DNA from: Alteribacillus sp041949975
Lineage (GTDB): Bacteria; Bacillota; Bacilli; Bacillales; Marinococcaceae
Direction: 5' to 3'
NCBI RefSeq assembly: GCF_041949975.1
Contig: NZ_JBHFQG010000034.1
Location: forward strand, 1 to 38,918
Length of the DNA: 38,918 nt
This document shows positions 30,841-38,792 of the stretch, piece after piece (the first letter of the stretch is position 1; every line of letters begins with the position of its first letter). The translations under genes were made by a program, and so were the position numbers. The notes under the pieces were generated by a model. It did not search any database, was not told the origin of the DNA, and saw nothing but the letters and a program-made list of their open reading frames with translations.

Positions 30841-32277
30841 ATGAAAGAAGGAACAGTTTATTTGGTGGGAGCAGGACCCGGTGACGCAGGTTTAATTACT
30901 GTTAAGGGAGAAGAATGCCTGCGTAAAGCAGATGTTGTTCTTTATGATCGTCTTGTTAATCCTCTTTTGCTTGAGAAAACAAGGGAAAATGCAGAACGTA
31001 TTTATTGCGGAAAGCTGCCTGACCGCCATCATCTTCGTCAAGAAGCCATTCAGCAAATAATGATTGAAAAAGCAAAAAAAGGACTTCAAGTTGTTCGATT
31101 AAAAGGGGGAGACCCTGGAATATTTGGCAGGTCAGGTGAAGAAGCTAATGCTTTGGTGGAAGCCGGGATTTCATATGAAGTAGTTCCGGGAATAACATCT
31201 GGAATCGCAGCTCCCCTTTATGCTGGGGTACCGGTAACACATCGGGATTATTCTGGAAGCTTCGCCGCTGTTACCGGACATAGTAAATCAGAAAATGGAC
31301 AACCCTCGCCAAATTGGAAGGCATTGGCTAAAGGTATCGATACCATTGCATTTTATATGGGGGTAAAGAATCTTTCAACTATTGCAGAGAAGTTAATCTA
31401 TTTTGGAAAGGCAGAGAATACTCCAGTCTTGATAATAGAATGGGGTACAACCGGAAGGCAGCGAGTGGTAGAAGGTAATTTATCTACTATTTCTAAAACA
31501 GCCGAAAAAGAACAAATTCAAAACCCTGCAATTACACTAGTTGGAGAGGTGGCAGCTCTGCGTAAAGACCTGTCATGGTTTGAACATAAAGCTTTACACG
31601 GAAGATATGTATGGGTGGTGAAAACTTCTCCACAGCCAGGCAGGATTGGCGACGTCTTAAGAGATAACGGCGCAGAGGTATTAGAGGCACCTCGTTTTAT
31701 AGAAGAATCTACTAATTTACAATTACCAGAAAAAATAAATCATTATGATTCTCTTACCTTTTTATCTGATGAAAGTGTGCCGCTGTTTTTTGAAGCATTA
31801 AAAAAACAAAGAATAGATATCCGTAATTTGCCAAAAAAAATGTATGCCCGCTCTAAACGTACGAAAAAGAAACTGGAAAAGTATGGAGTTTTTCCAATAA
31901 CAAAAACAAAACAGACTGTGGAGGATAAATGTTCTTTGCTTATTGGTAAAAAAGAAGATTTACCTGATAAAACAAATAATAAAGACCAATGGATAAGTCA
32001 TTCACTCAAGATAAGCACTCAAACTCGAAAGACAACAGGAAGACTTATAAGTGATAATCTGATTAACACGATTGTACTTCCTTGTGCAAAAGCAGTGGAT
32101 ACTCTTCTTATTGAACTGGACGCTTTAGGAGTCCCTGCAGTAGAATGGTTAAAAAACAAAACAATTATTTGCTATGGGCCGCAAACCAAAGAAGCAGCTC
32201 AATCTGCAGGCTTAAATGTCTACAGTACATTATCTAAACCAGAAAGGGAAGAACTACTAAAAAGTATTTCCTTATAG
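30841..32277 (+). CDS. cobA: Uroporphyrinogen-III methyltransferase fused to a HemD-like domain
   Basis: Residues 1-245 are a SUMT methyltransferase (GAGPGDAGLITVKG, VVRLKGGDPGIFGRSGEE, EVVPGITSG, PVTHRD), which makes precorrin-2 for siroheme. Residues from about 250 to 478 look like a divergent uroporphyrinogen-III synthase (HemD) fold: GRYVWVVKTSPQPGRIGDVLRDNGAEVLEAPRF opens it, and KTIICYGPQTKEAAQSAGL closes it, as in HemD. The middle of this half is Lys-rich and poorly conserved, so it may be inactive or regulatory. B. subtilis YlnD is SUMT only, so the fusion is notable. Start ATG 30841 follows AGGAGGAT. Confidence 0.88.
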   Translation: MKEGTVYLVGAGPGDAGLITVKGEECLRKADVVLYDRLVNPLLLEKTRENAERIYCGKLPDRHHLRQEAIQQIMIEKAKKGLQVVRLKGGDPGIFGRSGEEANALVEAGISYEVVPGITSGIAAPLYAGVPVTHRDYSGSFAAVTGHSKSENGQPSPNWKALAKGIDTIAFYMGVKNLSTIAEKLIYFGKAENTPVLIIEWGTTGRQRVVEGNLSTISKTAEKEQIQNPAITLVGEVAALRKDLSWFEHKALHGRYVWVVKTSPQPGRIGDVLRDNGAEVLEAPRFIEESTNLQLPEKINHYDSLTFLSDESVPLFFEALKKQRIDIRNLPKKMYARSKRTKKKLEKYGVFPITKTKQTVEDKCSLLIGKKEDLPDKTNNKDQWISHSLKISTQTRKTTGRLISDNLINTIVLPCAKAVDTLLIELDALGVPAVEWLKNKTIICYGPQTKEAAQSAGLNVYSTLSKPEREELLKSISL

Positions 32278-32317
32278 AGCTGCAGTGCTTGCATATTTGT
32301 TAATAAAGGGTGATCCT

Positions 32318-33088
32318 ATGCAAGGAGTACTTTATATTGGCCACGGAAGCAGAGTTAAAGAAGGAAATGATCAATTAAAAGAGTTTGTAGATTCGGCAAA
32401 AAGAGACATCCCTATTCCTGTTCAAGAAACATGTTTTTTAGAGTTGGCGGAACCTTCCATTTTGGAAGGAGCGCGCAGGTGTGTAGAACAGGGAGTGGAT
32501 TCTTTAGCTGTGGTTCCTGTTCTATTGCTAGCAGCTGGTCATATCAAAAAAGATATTCCGGAGGAACTGGCCGAGGTAAAACGTCATTACCCAGAGCTCT
32601 ACCTTCAATACGGAGAACCATTTGGTCTCGAAGCAAAAATACTTCAAGTATTGCAGCAGAGACTCGAAAAATTGGGATGGAAACCTGAACAGTCTGCTGA
32701 TATTCTGCTCGTTGGCCGCGGAAGCAGTGATAAGCAGGCTATTAATGATTTTCTTGTAATTGCCTCACGTCTTAAAGAAGCAGTTGGAGCAGATCAGGTA
32801 GATACAGCTTTTCTTGCTGCTGCATGCCCAACTTTTGATGAAGGCCTTGCAAAAATGAAAGAAAGCTCTGCAGCTCACGTGTATGTGCTTCCTTATCTAT
32901 TATTTACTGGTGTTCTTATGCAGGAAATGCAGCAAAAAATTGATATTGCTAATCAAGAAAGTACTGCCAACATTCACTTATGTGACTTTTTAGGATTTGA
33001 TGAACAGCTAATTACAATACTGAAAAAGCGAACAGAAGAAACGCTCGAACTCCCAGAATTCTTGCCGGGCAGGGAAAAGTATGTTTAA
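32318..33088 (+). CDS. sirB: Sirohydrochlorin ferrochelatase
   Basis: SirB inserts Fe2+ into sirohydrochlorin in siroheme synthesis. It has the CbiX duplicated fold with a metal-binding histidine in LYIGHGSR near the N-terminus and a second-half motif LLVGRGSSDKQA, where the usual GHGS is GRGS. VVPVLLLAAGHIKKDIPEE supplies the other histidine. From ATG 32318 the protein has 256 residues; an in-frame GTG at 32285 would add 11 non-conserved ones. The gene overlaps sirC by eight bases. Confidence 0.92.
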   Translation: MQGVLYIGHGSRVKEGNDQLKEFVDSAKRDIPIPVQETCFLELAEPSILEGARRCVEQGVDSLAVVPVLLLAAGHIKKDIPEELAEVKRHYPELYLQYGEPFGLEAKILQVLQQRLEKLGWKPEQSADILLVGRGSSDKQAINDFLVIASRLKEAVGADQVDTAFLAAACPTFDEGLAKMKESSAAHVYVLPYLLFTGVLMQEMQQKIDIANQESTANIHLCDFLGFDEQLITILKKRTEETLELPEFLPGREKYV

Positions 33089-33542
33089 TTTCCCTGTTTT
33101 TATTGATCTTGAAAGTCAGGATGTAGTGGTAGTAGGCGGCGGGAATGTAGCTAATAGGAAAGTAAAGAAACTATTATCGGCTTCTGCAAACGTAACTGTG
33201 GTAGCACCAGAGCTTCACTCAGAATTAAAAGGCTTTTATGCTAACAGAAAGATTCATTGGATAGAAGAGCATTGTAAACCTGAACACTTAAAATCTGCTT
33301 TTATGATCATATCTGCTTCTGGAAATGAAGAAGCACAACATATTATCAACAGTACGGTTACTTCTCATCAATTAGTAAACGGGGCTGATAACCCTTCTAT
33401 TGGAAATATATCTTTTCCTGCTTCTTTTGAAGAAGATGATTATCATATTGCTATATCCACAAAAGGAAAAAATCCATCTGCAGCTAAAAAATTAAAGCAT
33501 CGACTTCAAAAATGGCTTCAATTAGAAAACAAAAAATATTAG
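33081..33542 (+). CDS. sirC: Precorrin-2 dehydrogenase
   Basis: SirC oxidises precorrin-2 to sirohydrochlorin with NAD+. The Rossmann motif VVVGGGNVANRKVKKLL is near the N-terminus, followed by ANVTVVAPEL and a Met8/CysG-type C-terminal segment (GNISFPASFEEDDYHIAISTKGKNPSAAKKLKHRL). At 153 residues it is a little shorter than B. subtilis YlnF but lacks nothing visible. It is the last gene of the operon; with CobA and SirB it completes the three-step route from uroporphyrinogen III to siroheme. Confidence 0.93.
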   Translation: MFNFPVFIDLESQDVVVVGGGNVANRKVKKLLSASANVTVVAPELHSELKGFYANRKIHWIEEHCKPEHLKSAFMIISASGNEEAQHIINSTVTSHQLVNGADNPSIGNISFPASFEEDDYHIAISTKGKNPSAAKKLKHRLQKWLQLENKKY

Positions 33543-33545
33543 ACA

Positions 33546-33573
33546 AAAGGCTTCCTTTTATGGGAAGTCTTTA
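33546..33573 (+). terminator. Terminator of the cysH-sirC operon
   Basis: AAAGGCTTCC and GGAAGTCTTT pair around a seven-base loop, followed by ATTTGT. It begins a few bases after the sirC stop. Confidence 0.65.
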
Positions 33574-33695
33574 TTTGTATTGCAGTTGATCCGAAATGAA
33601 TATGGACGCATACTATATCAAATAACTTTCCTTGCGGCAAAATGCAAGGCAAGAGATAATAAAAAGAGAAGCTTTTTATAGAATGGGGGAGCAGG

Positions 33696-35426
33696 ATGAG
33701 AAACTTGACAGAAGCGGAAAAGCTAGCAGATCTTTCTCCTAAAAAACTATTTCAATCTATTTCTCTATCAGAAGATATGTCTGAAAGTTTAGAACGGATA
33801 ACAAATACATTAATGAAAATACCTAGTGTGACAGATACGAAGGGTGAAAAAGTCATCGCTGATTATTTATTCCAATTTATCAGTGAGTTTCCATATTTTA
33901 AAAGGCATCCGGCTCAAGTATGGGAGCAGCCTTTGCCTAATGATAGCCTGCACCGTAAAAATATATTCGCTTTAGTAAAAGGCGAGAATGTTTCTTCAAA
34001 CAAAACGGTAGTGTATCACTCTCACCTGGATACGGTAGGTGTCAAAGACTTTGGTTTTTTAAAAAAGTATGCATTTGATTCGGCAAAGCTCTCTCAGTAT
34101 TTTGCAGACTCAAGTATAGATAGGGTTTTAAGAGACGAAGCAAAAAGCGGCGACTGGTTGTTTGGGAGAGGCTCTGTAGACATGAAAAGCGGAATTGCTG
34201 TTCATCTGATGAACTTGTTTTCTTTTAGTGAGCAGACAGAAGAACTGAATGGAAATATTCTACTTCTGCTTAATCCTGCTGAAGAAAATGATCATTCTGG
34301 AATAATGGAAGCAGTACGGGAGTTTGGCAGATTACAAGAGGAAAAAGCACTGGAATTATTGCTGGCTGTTAATAATGATTACACTACCGCTCTCTATGAT
34401 AACGATCCTAATAGATATATTTATACGGGTTCTGCTGGTAAAATTCTCCCTTGTTTTAGTATTTTTGGAAGAGAAGCACACGTAGGAGAAACCTTATCGG
34501 GTATTGATCCAACGTTTATTTCATCTGAAATAAACAGCCGCATTAGCTATAACATGAATTTAACCGAACGGATGGAAGGGGAGCTTGTTCTGCCCCCAAC
34601 TTGTTTATACCAGCGGGATAATAAAGATTCCTATAACGTGCAGACGGCACTTAACAGCAGATTATACTTCAATTATTTTATTTATAAAGAAAGCCCTAAA
34701 AATATATTAGACGCCCTCATAAAAGAAACCAAGGAGGCATGTGAAGAAGTTAATAATCACATGAAAGACCAACATCGCAATTTTTTGGCTTATACTCATA
34801 TGCCTGCTTCCGAGCATATTGACTGGGAAATTGAAGTGTTGACTCTAAAAGAATATTATAGCCGTTTAGAAGGTAAAGGTATTTCTCCAAAAGAGCTGTG
34901 GGATGAGGTCTTAAAAAGTAGTGAATCTACGGATAAAAGGGAACTGTGCTTTGAGTTAGTAGAAAGGCTATATGAAGAAGACCCAGATAAAAAAGCAGTA
35001 GTAATATTGTTTTTAGCTCCACCATTTATCCCTTATAATCATTTGGATGAAGGACAAAGAAAAGAAAAAGAAATACTAGATCTTTTACAAGAAACAATGG
35101 AAGAAGCCGAAAGAGAATCTGGGGAAACCTTTGTAATGAAACGCTTTTTTCCGTTTTTATCGGACAGCAGTTTTTTGTCATTGAAAGAAACTGGTGAAGA
35201 AGCGAATTATTTGTCAGACAACTTTCCAGAAATGGAAAAGATTTATCCTATTCCGATGCAAACGATTCAAGAGTTAAATTTGCCTGCCATAAACCTTGGC
35301 GTTTATGGTAAAGATGCTCATAAACGTTCAGAGCGATTGTTTAAACCATACAGCTTCAATACGCTGCCGGACTTGATTCAAAAAGTAACGCTAAAAATAC
35401 TCAATCACGAGGAAACAAAATATTGA
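33696..35426 (+). CDS. rocB: Arginine utilization protein RocB (M20-family peptidase-like)
   Basis: This 576-residue protein belongs to the M20 metallohydrolase family in its RocB branch. Metal-binding motifs HSHLDTVG (His, Asp) and GRGSVDMKSG (Asp) are present, followed by LLLNPAEENDHSG where a Glu pair sits. The C-terminal part (FKPYSFNTLPDLI) is RocB-like. In B. subtilis rocB belongs to the RocR/SigL-controlled arginine catabolic set, but its reaction is not settled. Here no roc neighbours and no -24/-12 promoter were recognised, so it may be regulated differently. The start is ATG 33696 after GGGGGAGCAGG. Confidence 0.9.
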   Translation: MRNLTEAEKLADLSPKKLFQSISLSEDMSESLERITNTLMKIPSVTDTKGEKVIADYLFQFISEFPYFKRHPAQVWEQPLPNDSLHRKNIFALVKGENVSSNKTVVYHSHLDTVGVKDFGFLKKYAFDSAKLSQYFADSSIDRVLRDEAKSGDWLFGRGSVDMKSGIAVHLMNLFSFSEQTEELNGNILLLLNPAEENDHSGIMEAVREFGRLQEEKALELLLAVNNDYTTALYDNDPNRYIYTGSAGKILPCFSIFGREAHVGETLSGIDPTFISSEINSRISYNMNLTERMEGELVLPPTCLYQRDNKDSYNVQTALNSRLYFNYFIYKESPKNILDALIKETKEACEEVNNHMKDQHRNFLAYTHMPASEHIDWEIEVLTLKEYYSRLEGKGISPKELWDEVLKSSESTDKRELCFELVERLYEEDPDKKAVVILFLAPPFIPYNHLDEGQRKEKEILDLLQETMEEAERESGETFVMKRFFPFLSDSSFLSLKETGEEANYLSDNFPEMEKIYPIPMQTIQELNLPAINLGVYGKDAHKRSERLFKPYSFNTLPDLIQKVTLKILNHEETKY

Positions 35427-35440
35427 ATAGAGGGACATTC

Positions 35441-35820
35441 ATGTATCCAACATAAAGCACATTGGAAAAAAGGAAGCTGTTTATGAGGGTGATGCCCCCG
35501 ATAATAATTACGATAATTACGAAAATTGGAATGTATAGCATGAATATGTTCGATACCATGATGACAGGAAGAGCAGGGCCAGATGAGCTGGCTGGTGTTG
35601 CCATAGGTGCGAGTATATGGGTGCGGGTGATTACTGGTTTTAGGCTGAGTGGGCTTCCACTAGGTTATGGATTATCGAATATAAATACGATTGGACCATT
35701 TTTGCTACTGGATTGGTTTGATTACTGCTTTAGCATGTGTGGCAGTAACGATGCTATTTAGGCTCAGGTATATTCAAAAGCCAGCGGAAATTTTAATCGA
35801 AAAGAAAGAAGGACCTGTTA
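35441..35820 (+). pseudogene. Remnant of a MATE efflux gene
   Basis: The ATG at 35441 opens MYPT, then a TAA at 35453 stands where a Gln codon is expected, and the same frame goes on with STLEKRKLFMRVMPPIIIT and GMYSMNMFDTMMTGRAGPDE, the first helix of a MATE multidrug transporter. After LAGVAIGASIWV the sequence jumps to a C-terminal part: GLPLGYGLSNINTIGPF, a one-base shift in a T run near 35703, then YWIGLITALACVAVTMLFRL. About 300 central residues are missing. The fragment runs up to the thiN start. Confidence 0.85.
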
Positions 35821-36462
35821 ATGAGAGTATTATTGTTTGCCGGAGGGACATTATTTCCGGAAGCTTTTCAGGAAATTAAAGAAAGTGACATATTAGTAGG
35901 AGTAGATAGCGGGGCATGGGCTTTATTGGAACATGGATTTTCTCCAGCTGCAGCTATTGGTGATTTTGATTCTGTTACTATGGAACAAGCTGAATATATT
36001 AAACAGCACTCCAAAAAAGTATTTAGTTGTGATGCATTTGATAAAGACAAAACGGATACGGAAATGGGTCTGGAATTTGCATTACATAAAAAACCGGATA
36101 AAATAATAATGTTTGGGGTGACCGGAACAAGGCTTGATCATACTTTTGCAAACATATTTCTTTTAGAAAAAGCTTTGGACAAAGGAATAGAGGCCGAAAT
36201 TACAGATCCGCAAAACAAAGTTTCGTTAGTGAATCGATATAAAAAAATAGAAAAAGATACGTATACTTTTGTTTCCTTCCTTCCTGTATCCTATAAAGCG
36301 GCAGGAGTTACATTGAATGGTTTTTTATATCCATTGAAAGACGCTGTGCTGATTCGAAAAGAAACCTTAGGAATAAGTAATAAAATTACTGAAAAAGAAG
36401 CAGAAATATATGTAAAAAATGGAGTGCTGCTTGTGATAAAAAGTAAAGATGGGAAAGACTGA
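35821..36462 (+). CDS. thiN: Thiamine pyrophosphokinase
   Basis: ThiN transfers pyrophosphate from ATP to thiamine, giving thiamine diphosphate. AAIGDFDSV and DKDKTDTEMGLEFAL carry the acidic residues that bind Mg-ATP, and GVTGTRLDHTFANIFLL is the next conserved block. Length is 213 residues, normal. The start is ATG 35821 with GAAGGA upstream, lying in the tail of the MATE remnant. In many Bacillus genomes thiN sits near rpe/rsgA; here it is separate. No TPP riboswitch is seen before it. Confidence 0.92.
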   Translation: MRVLLFAGGTLFPEAFQEIKESDILVGVDSGAWALLEHGFSPAAAIGDFDSVTMEQAEYIKQHSKKVFSCDAFDKDKTDTEMGLEFALHKKPDKIIMFGVTGTRLDHTFANIFLLEKALDKGIEAEITDPQNKVSLVNRYKKIEKDTYTFVSFLPVSYKAAGVTLNGFLYPLKDAVLIRKETLGISNKITEKEAEIYVKNGVLLVIKSKDGKD

Positions 36463-36558
36463 CACTCCTTTTATTACAATTTAGTATTGCACCAGAGTTT
36501 AATGGCCCTTATACTTTAATTTGGCAGAGAGCTAAATGAAAAAAAGGGGTCTATTTTT

Positions 36559-37866
36559 ATGATAACCGTTATTATTTCTGTACTTGTAATGATAATTCTA
36601 AGTCTTTTCCGCGTAAACGTTGTGCTGGCTATACTTGCTGCTGGTATTACAGCCGGGCTGATGTCTGGTTTAGGCCTGAATGAAGCACTGGATCTGTTGA
36701 TTATCGGAATGGGAGGCCAGGCGGAAACAGCTTTGAGTTATATCCTTCTTGGGGTTTTTGCTATGATGATTGGCTACTCCGGAATAACGGGGGTCTTAGT
36801 TTCCTCTCTTGTACGTGTATTAAAAGGAAAACGCGGCTTTTTAATTATGGTAATAGCCGCGGCTGCTTGTTTGTCTCAAAATGTTATTCCCGTCCATATT
36901 GCTTTTATACCAATTCTTATTCCTCCGTTGTTAAAGTTGTTTGATGAAATGAATATCGATCGAAGAGCTGTGGCCTCAGCATTAACATTTGGTCTAAAGG
37001 CACCTTATGTTATGCTTCCTGTCGGTTTTGGTTTTATTTTTCATAACACCATTGCTCAAGAAATGGCAGCAAGCGGTATGGAAATAGAAGTAAATGATAT
37101 TTGGAAAGCTATGTTTATTCCAGGGCTTGGAATGATTGCCGGTCTGCTCATTGCTGTTTTTATTACGTATCGCAAACCAAGACAATTAGAAAAAGAACCT
37201 AAAGCATCTATTGATCCATCAGGCTATCAACAAGCGGATGCTTCTAAATTCACCTTAAAACATACTCTTACAATTATAGCAGTCTTAGCAGCTCTTATTA
37301 TTCAAATCGGGATGGATTCTCTTATATTTGGGGCATTAAGTGGTATTATTCTTATGTTTATTTTTAAAGTTGTGCCATTCCGCCATGGTGATGACATGGT
37401 TAATGATGGTGTGAAACTGATGGGAATGATAGCTTTTGTTATGTTGATTGCCTCTGGTTTTGCAAATGTTTTAGAGGAAACAGGAGCTGTAGATGACATG
37501 GTGGCAAATGCTGTTAGCGTAGCAGGAGGAGCGAATATAATTACAGCCGCTATTATGCTGCTGGCCGGTTTGGTCGTGACAATGGGTATTGGTACTTCTT
37601 TTGGTACGATTCCGATTTTGGCAGCTTTGTTTGTACCGTTTTGTATGAGCGTTGGTTTTTCCCCTCTTGCTACGGTTGCATTAATAGGAACGGCAGGTGC
37701 CATGGGTGACGCAGGTTCTCCGGCTTCTGATAGTACGCTTGGCCCTACATCTGGTTTGAATGCGGATGGAAGGCACCACCATATTTGGGATACTTGTGTA
37801 CCAACATTTATTCATTACAATATACCATTGTTTTTATTCGGATTAATAGCTGCAGTTATATTATAA
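36559..37866 (+). CDS. Na+/H+ antiporter family protein, YuiF-like
   Basis: This is a 435-residue membrane protein with about eleven hydrophobic segments. LSLFRVNVVLAILAAGI opens it, ALSYILLGVFAMMIGYSGITGVL and LSQNVIPVHIAFIPILIPPLL follow, and the C-terminal half has MGIGTSFGTIPILAALFVPF and GTAGAMGDAGSPASDSTLGPT, a pattern of NhaC/COG2056-type antiporters. It probably exchanges sodium for protons, useful in a saline or alkaline setting, but some relatives may carry amino acids. The start is ATG 36559, with AAAAAGGGG upstream. Confidence 0.85.
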   Translation: MITVIISVLVMIILSLFRVNVVLAILAAGITAGLMSGLGLNEALDLLIIGMGGQAETALSYILLGVFAMMIGYSGITGVLVSSLVRVLKGKRGFLIMVIAAAACLSQNVIPVHIAFIPILIPPLLKLFDEMNIDRRAVASALTFGLKAPYVMLPVGFGFIFHNTIAQEMAASGMEIEVNDIWKAMFIPGLGMIAGLLIAVFITYRKPRQLEKEPKASIDPSGYQQADASKFTLKHTLTIIAVLAALIIQIGMDSLIFGALSGIILMFIFKVVPFRHGDDMVNDGVKLMGMIAFVMLIASGFANVLEETGAVDDMVANAVSVAGGANIITAAIMLLAGLVVTMGIGTSFGTIPILAALFVPFCMSVGFSPLATVALIGTAGAMGDAGSPASDSTLGPTSGLNADGRHHHIWDTCVPTFIHYNIPLFLFGLIAAVIL

Positions 37867-37870
37867 TGAG

Positions 37871-37896
37871 AACACCGTCTAATGATAGGCGGTGTT
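37871..37896 (+). terminator. Terminator of the antiporter gene
   Basis: AACACCGTCTA (37871-37881) pairs with TAGGCGGTGTT (37886-37896) with one T-G wobble and a four-base loop, then ATTTAT. Confidence 0.75.
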
Positions 37897-37927
37897 ATTT
37901 ATAACATAATTAGAAAGGTCGAGGACA

Positions 37928-38309
37928 ATGGGGATTAAAAGAATTTATGATGCCTGCCGCTTTTGGTTATCGATTAACAAAATAGAAGAAATTGAGAAGG
38001 AAATAAAGTTACAGCCAATGACAGAAATTAAAGACGTGAAACGGAAAGATCAGGAATATGAAATTCACTGCCAACAATAGCAAAAGAACGAACGGTTTAC
38101 AAAAATGGAAGATAAAGTTATTTTAGCGACAGGTTACAAGCCAAACATACCGTCGTGGATAGAAAAATGAAAGATAAACACTTGTTTTTACAGATCAGCG
38201 ATCTCACCATATCTATACATTGACTAATTTAGATCATTCACACGGCACAGCCGCAACTAATTTAGCTCTATCTGTTTTAAGAAACCAAACAATAATTAAT
38301 GATATATGA
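37928..38309 (+). pseudogene. 3' remnant of an IucD/SidA-type amino acid N-monooxygenase gene
   Basis: Three pieces of one protein are visible. GIKRIYDACRFWLSINK and LQPMTEIKDVKRKDQEY end at a TAG (38078) replacing a Gln codon. The same frame goes on with KMEDKVILATGYKPNIPSWI to a TGA at 38168. A second frame gives SHHIYTLTNLDHSHGTAATN and LALSVLRNQTIINDI to 38309. ATGYKP and the HSHG-TNLALSV-RN-II block are hallmarks of lysine/ornithine N-hydroxylases used in siderophore synthesis. The N-terminal FAD and NADPH domains are gone. No other siderophore gene is nearby. Confidence 0.8.
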
Positions 38310-38494
38310 TACGATACAATTTTTCAGCAGTTTTCTTTTGAATAAGGAAAATGCATAATTTTTTATAAAACCGCACAAACTTTTAGCAGTCAACTTATCT
38401 TTCTTTTTGTGCGTGTTCGGAAGAAATTGTGAAATGGTGAAATTTTTGTTACCGGCAGCACAAAAATATTAAACATCATAAAGGAGGAGTTTTA

Positions 38495-38704
38495 ATGAAT
38501 AAGAAGTTACTTTACTCTGTTTTGGCAGGTATATTGGCTGTTAGTGTATTGGCTGCTTGCGGTGGAATGGAAGAAGAAGATCCGGCAATGGAGGATGACA
38601 CTGGCGGCGAAGAAGATGTAGAAATTGAAGACGATGCAGAAAACGGTGAAGGCATGGAAGAAGAACAAGATCAAGGCATGGAAGAGGAAGAAGAGGAAGA
38701 ATAA
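38495..38704 (+). CDS. Small, extremely acidic lipoprotein
   Basis: This is a 69-residue lipoprotein. The signal peptide MNKKLLYSVLAGILAVSVLA ends at a lipobox LAAC with C22 as the lipid anchor. The mature part has no aromatic residue and consists mainly of Glu, Asp, Gly and Met, with GMEEE repeated (GMEEED, GMEEEQDQ, GMEEEEEEE). A very good AAAGGAGGAG site precedes it. Similar short acidic lipoproteins occur in other bacilli, without known function; cation binding at the membrane surface is only a guess. The sequence is low-complexity, so similarity searches would be unreliable. Confidence 0.85.
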   Translation: MNKKLLYSVLAGILAVSVLAACGGMEEEDPAMEDDTGGEEDVEIEDDAENGEGMEEEQDQGMEEEEEEE

Positions 38705-38720
38705 TAATTACATTTCATTC

Positions 38721-38750
38721 AAAAGGGCCCTTTTTAGGGGCTCTTTTTTA
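38721..38750 (+). terminator. Terminator of the acidic lipoprotein gene
   Basis: AAAAGGGCCC (38721-38730) pairs with GGGCTCTTTT (38738-38747), followed by TTTA. Confidence 0.8.
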
Positions 38751-38792
38751 TTATTAAAAGTCAAAGGCTTACTTGAGCAGCAATGTTAAAAT

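Noticed and set aside
37302..37703. Minus-strand ORF of 133 codons within the antiporter gene
   Set aside because: Mirror frame of the hydrophobic antiporter; no support for expression.
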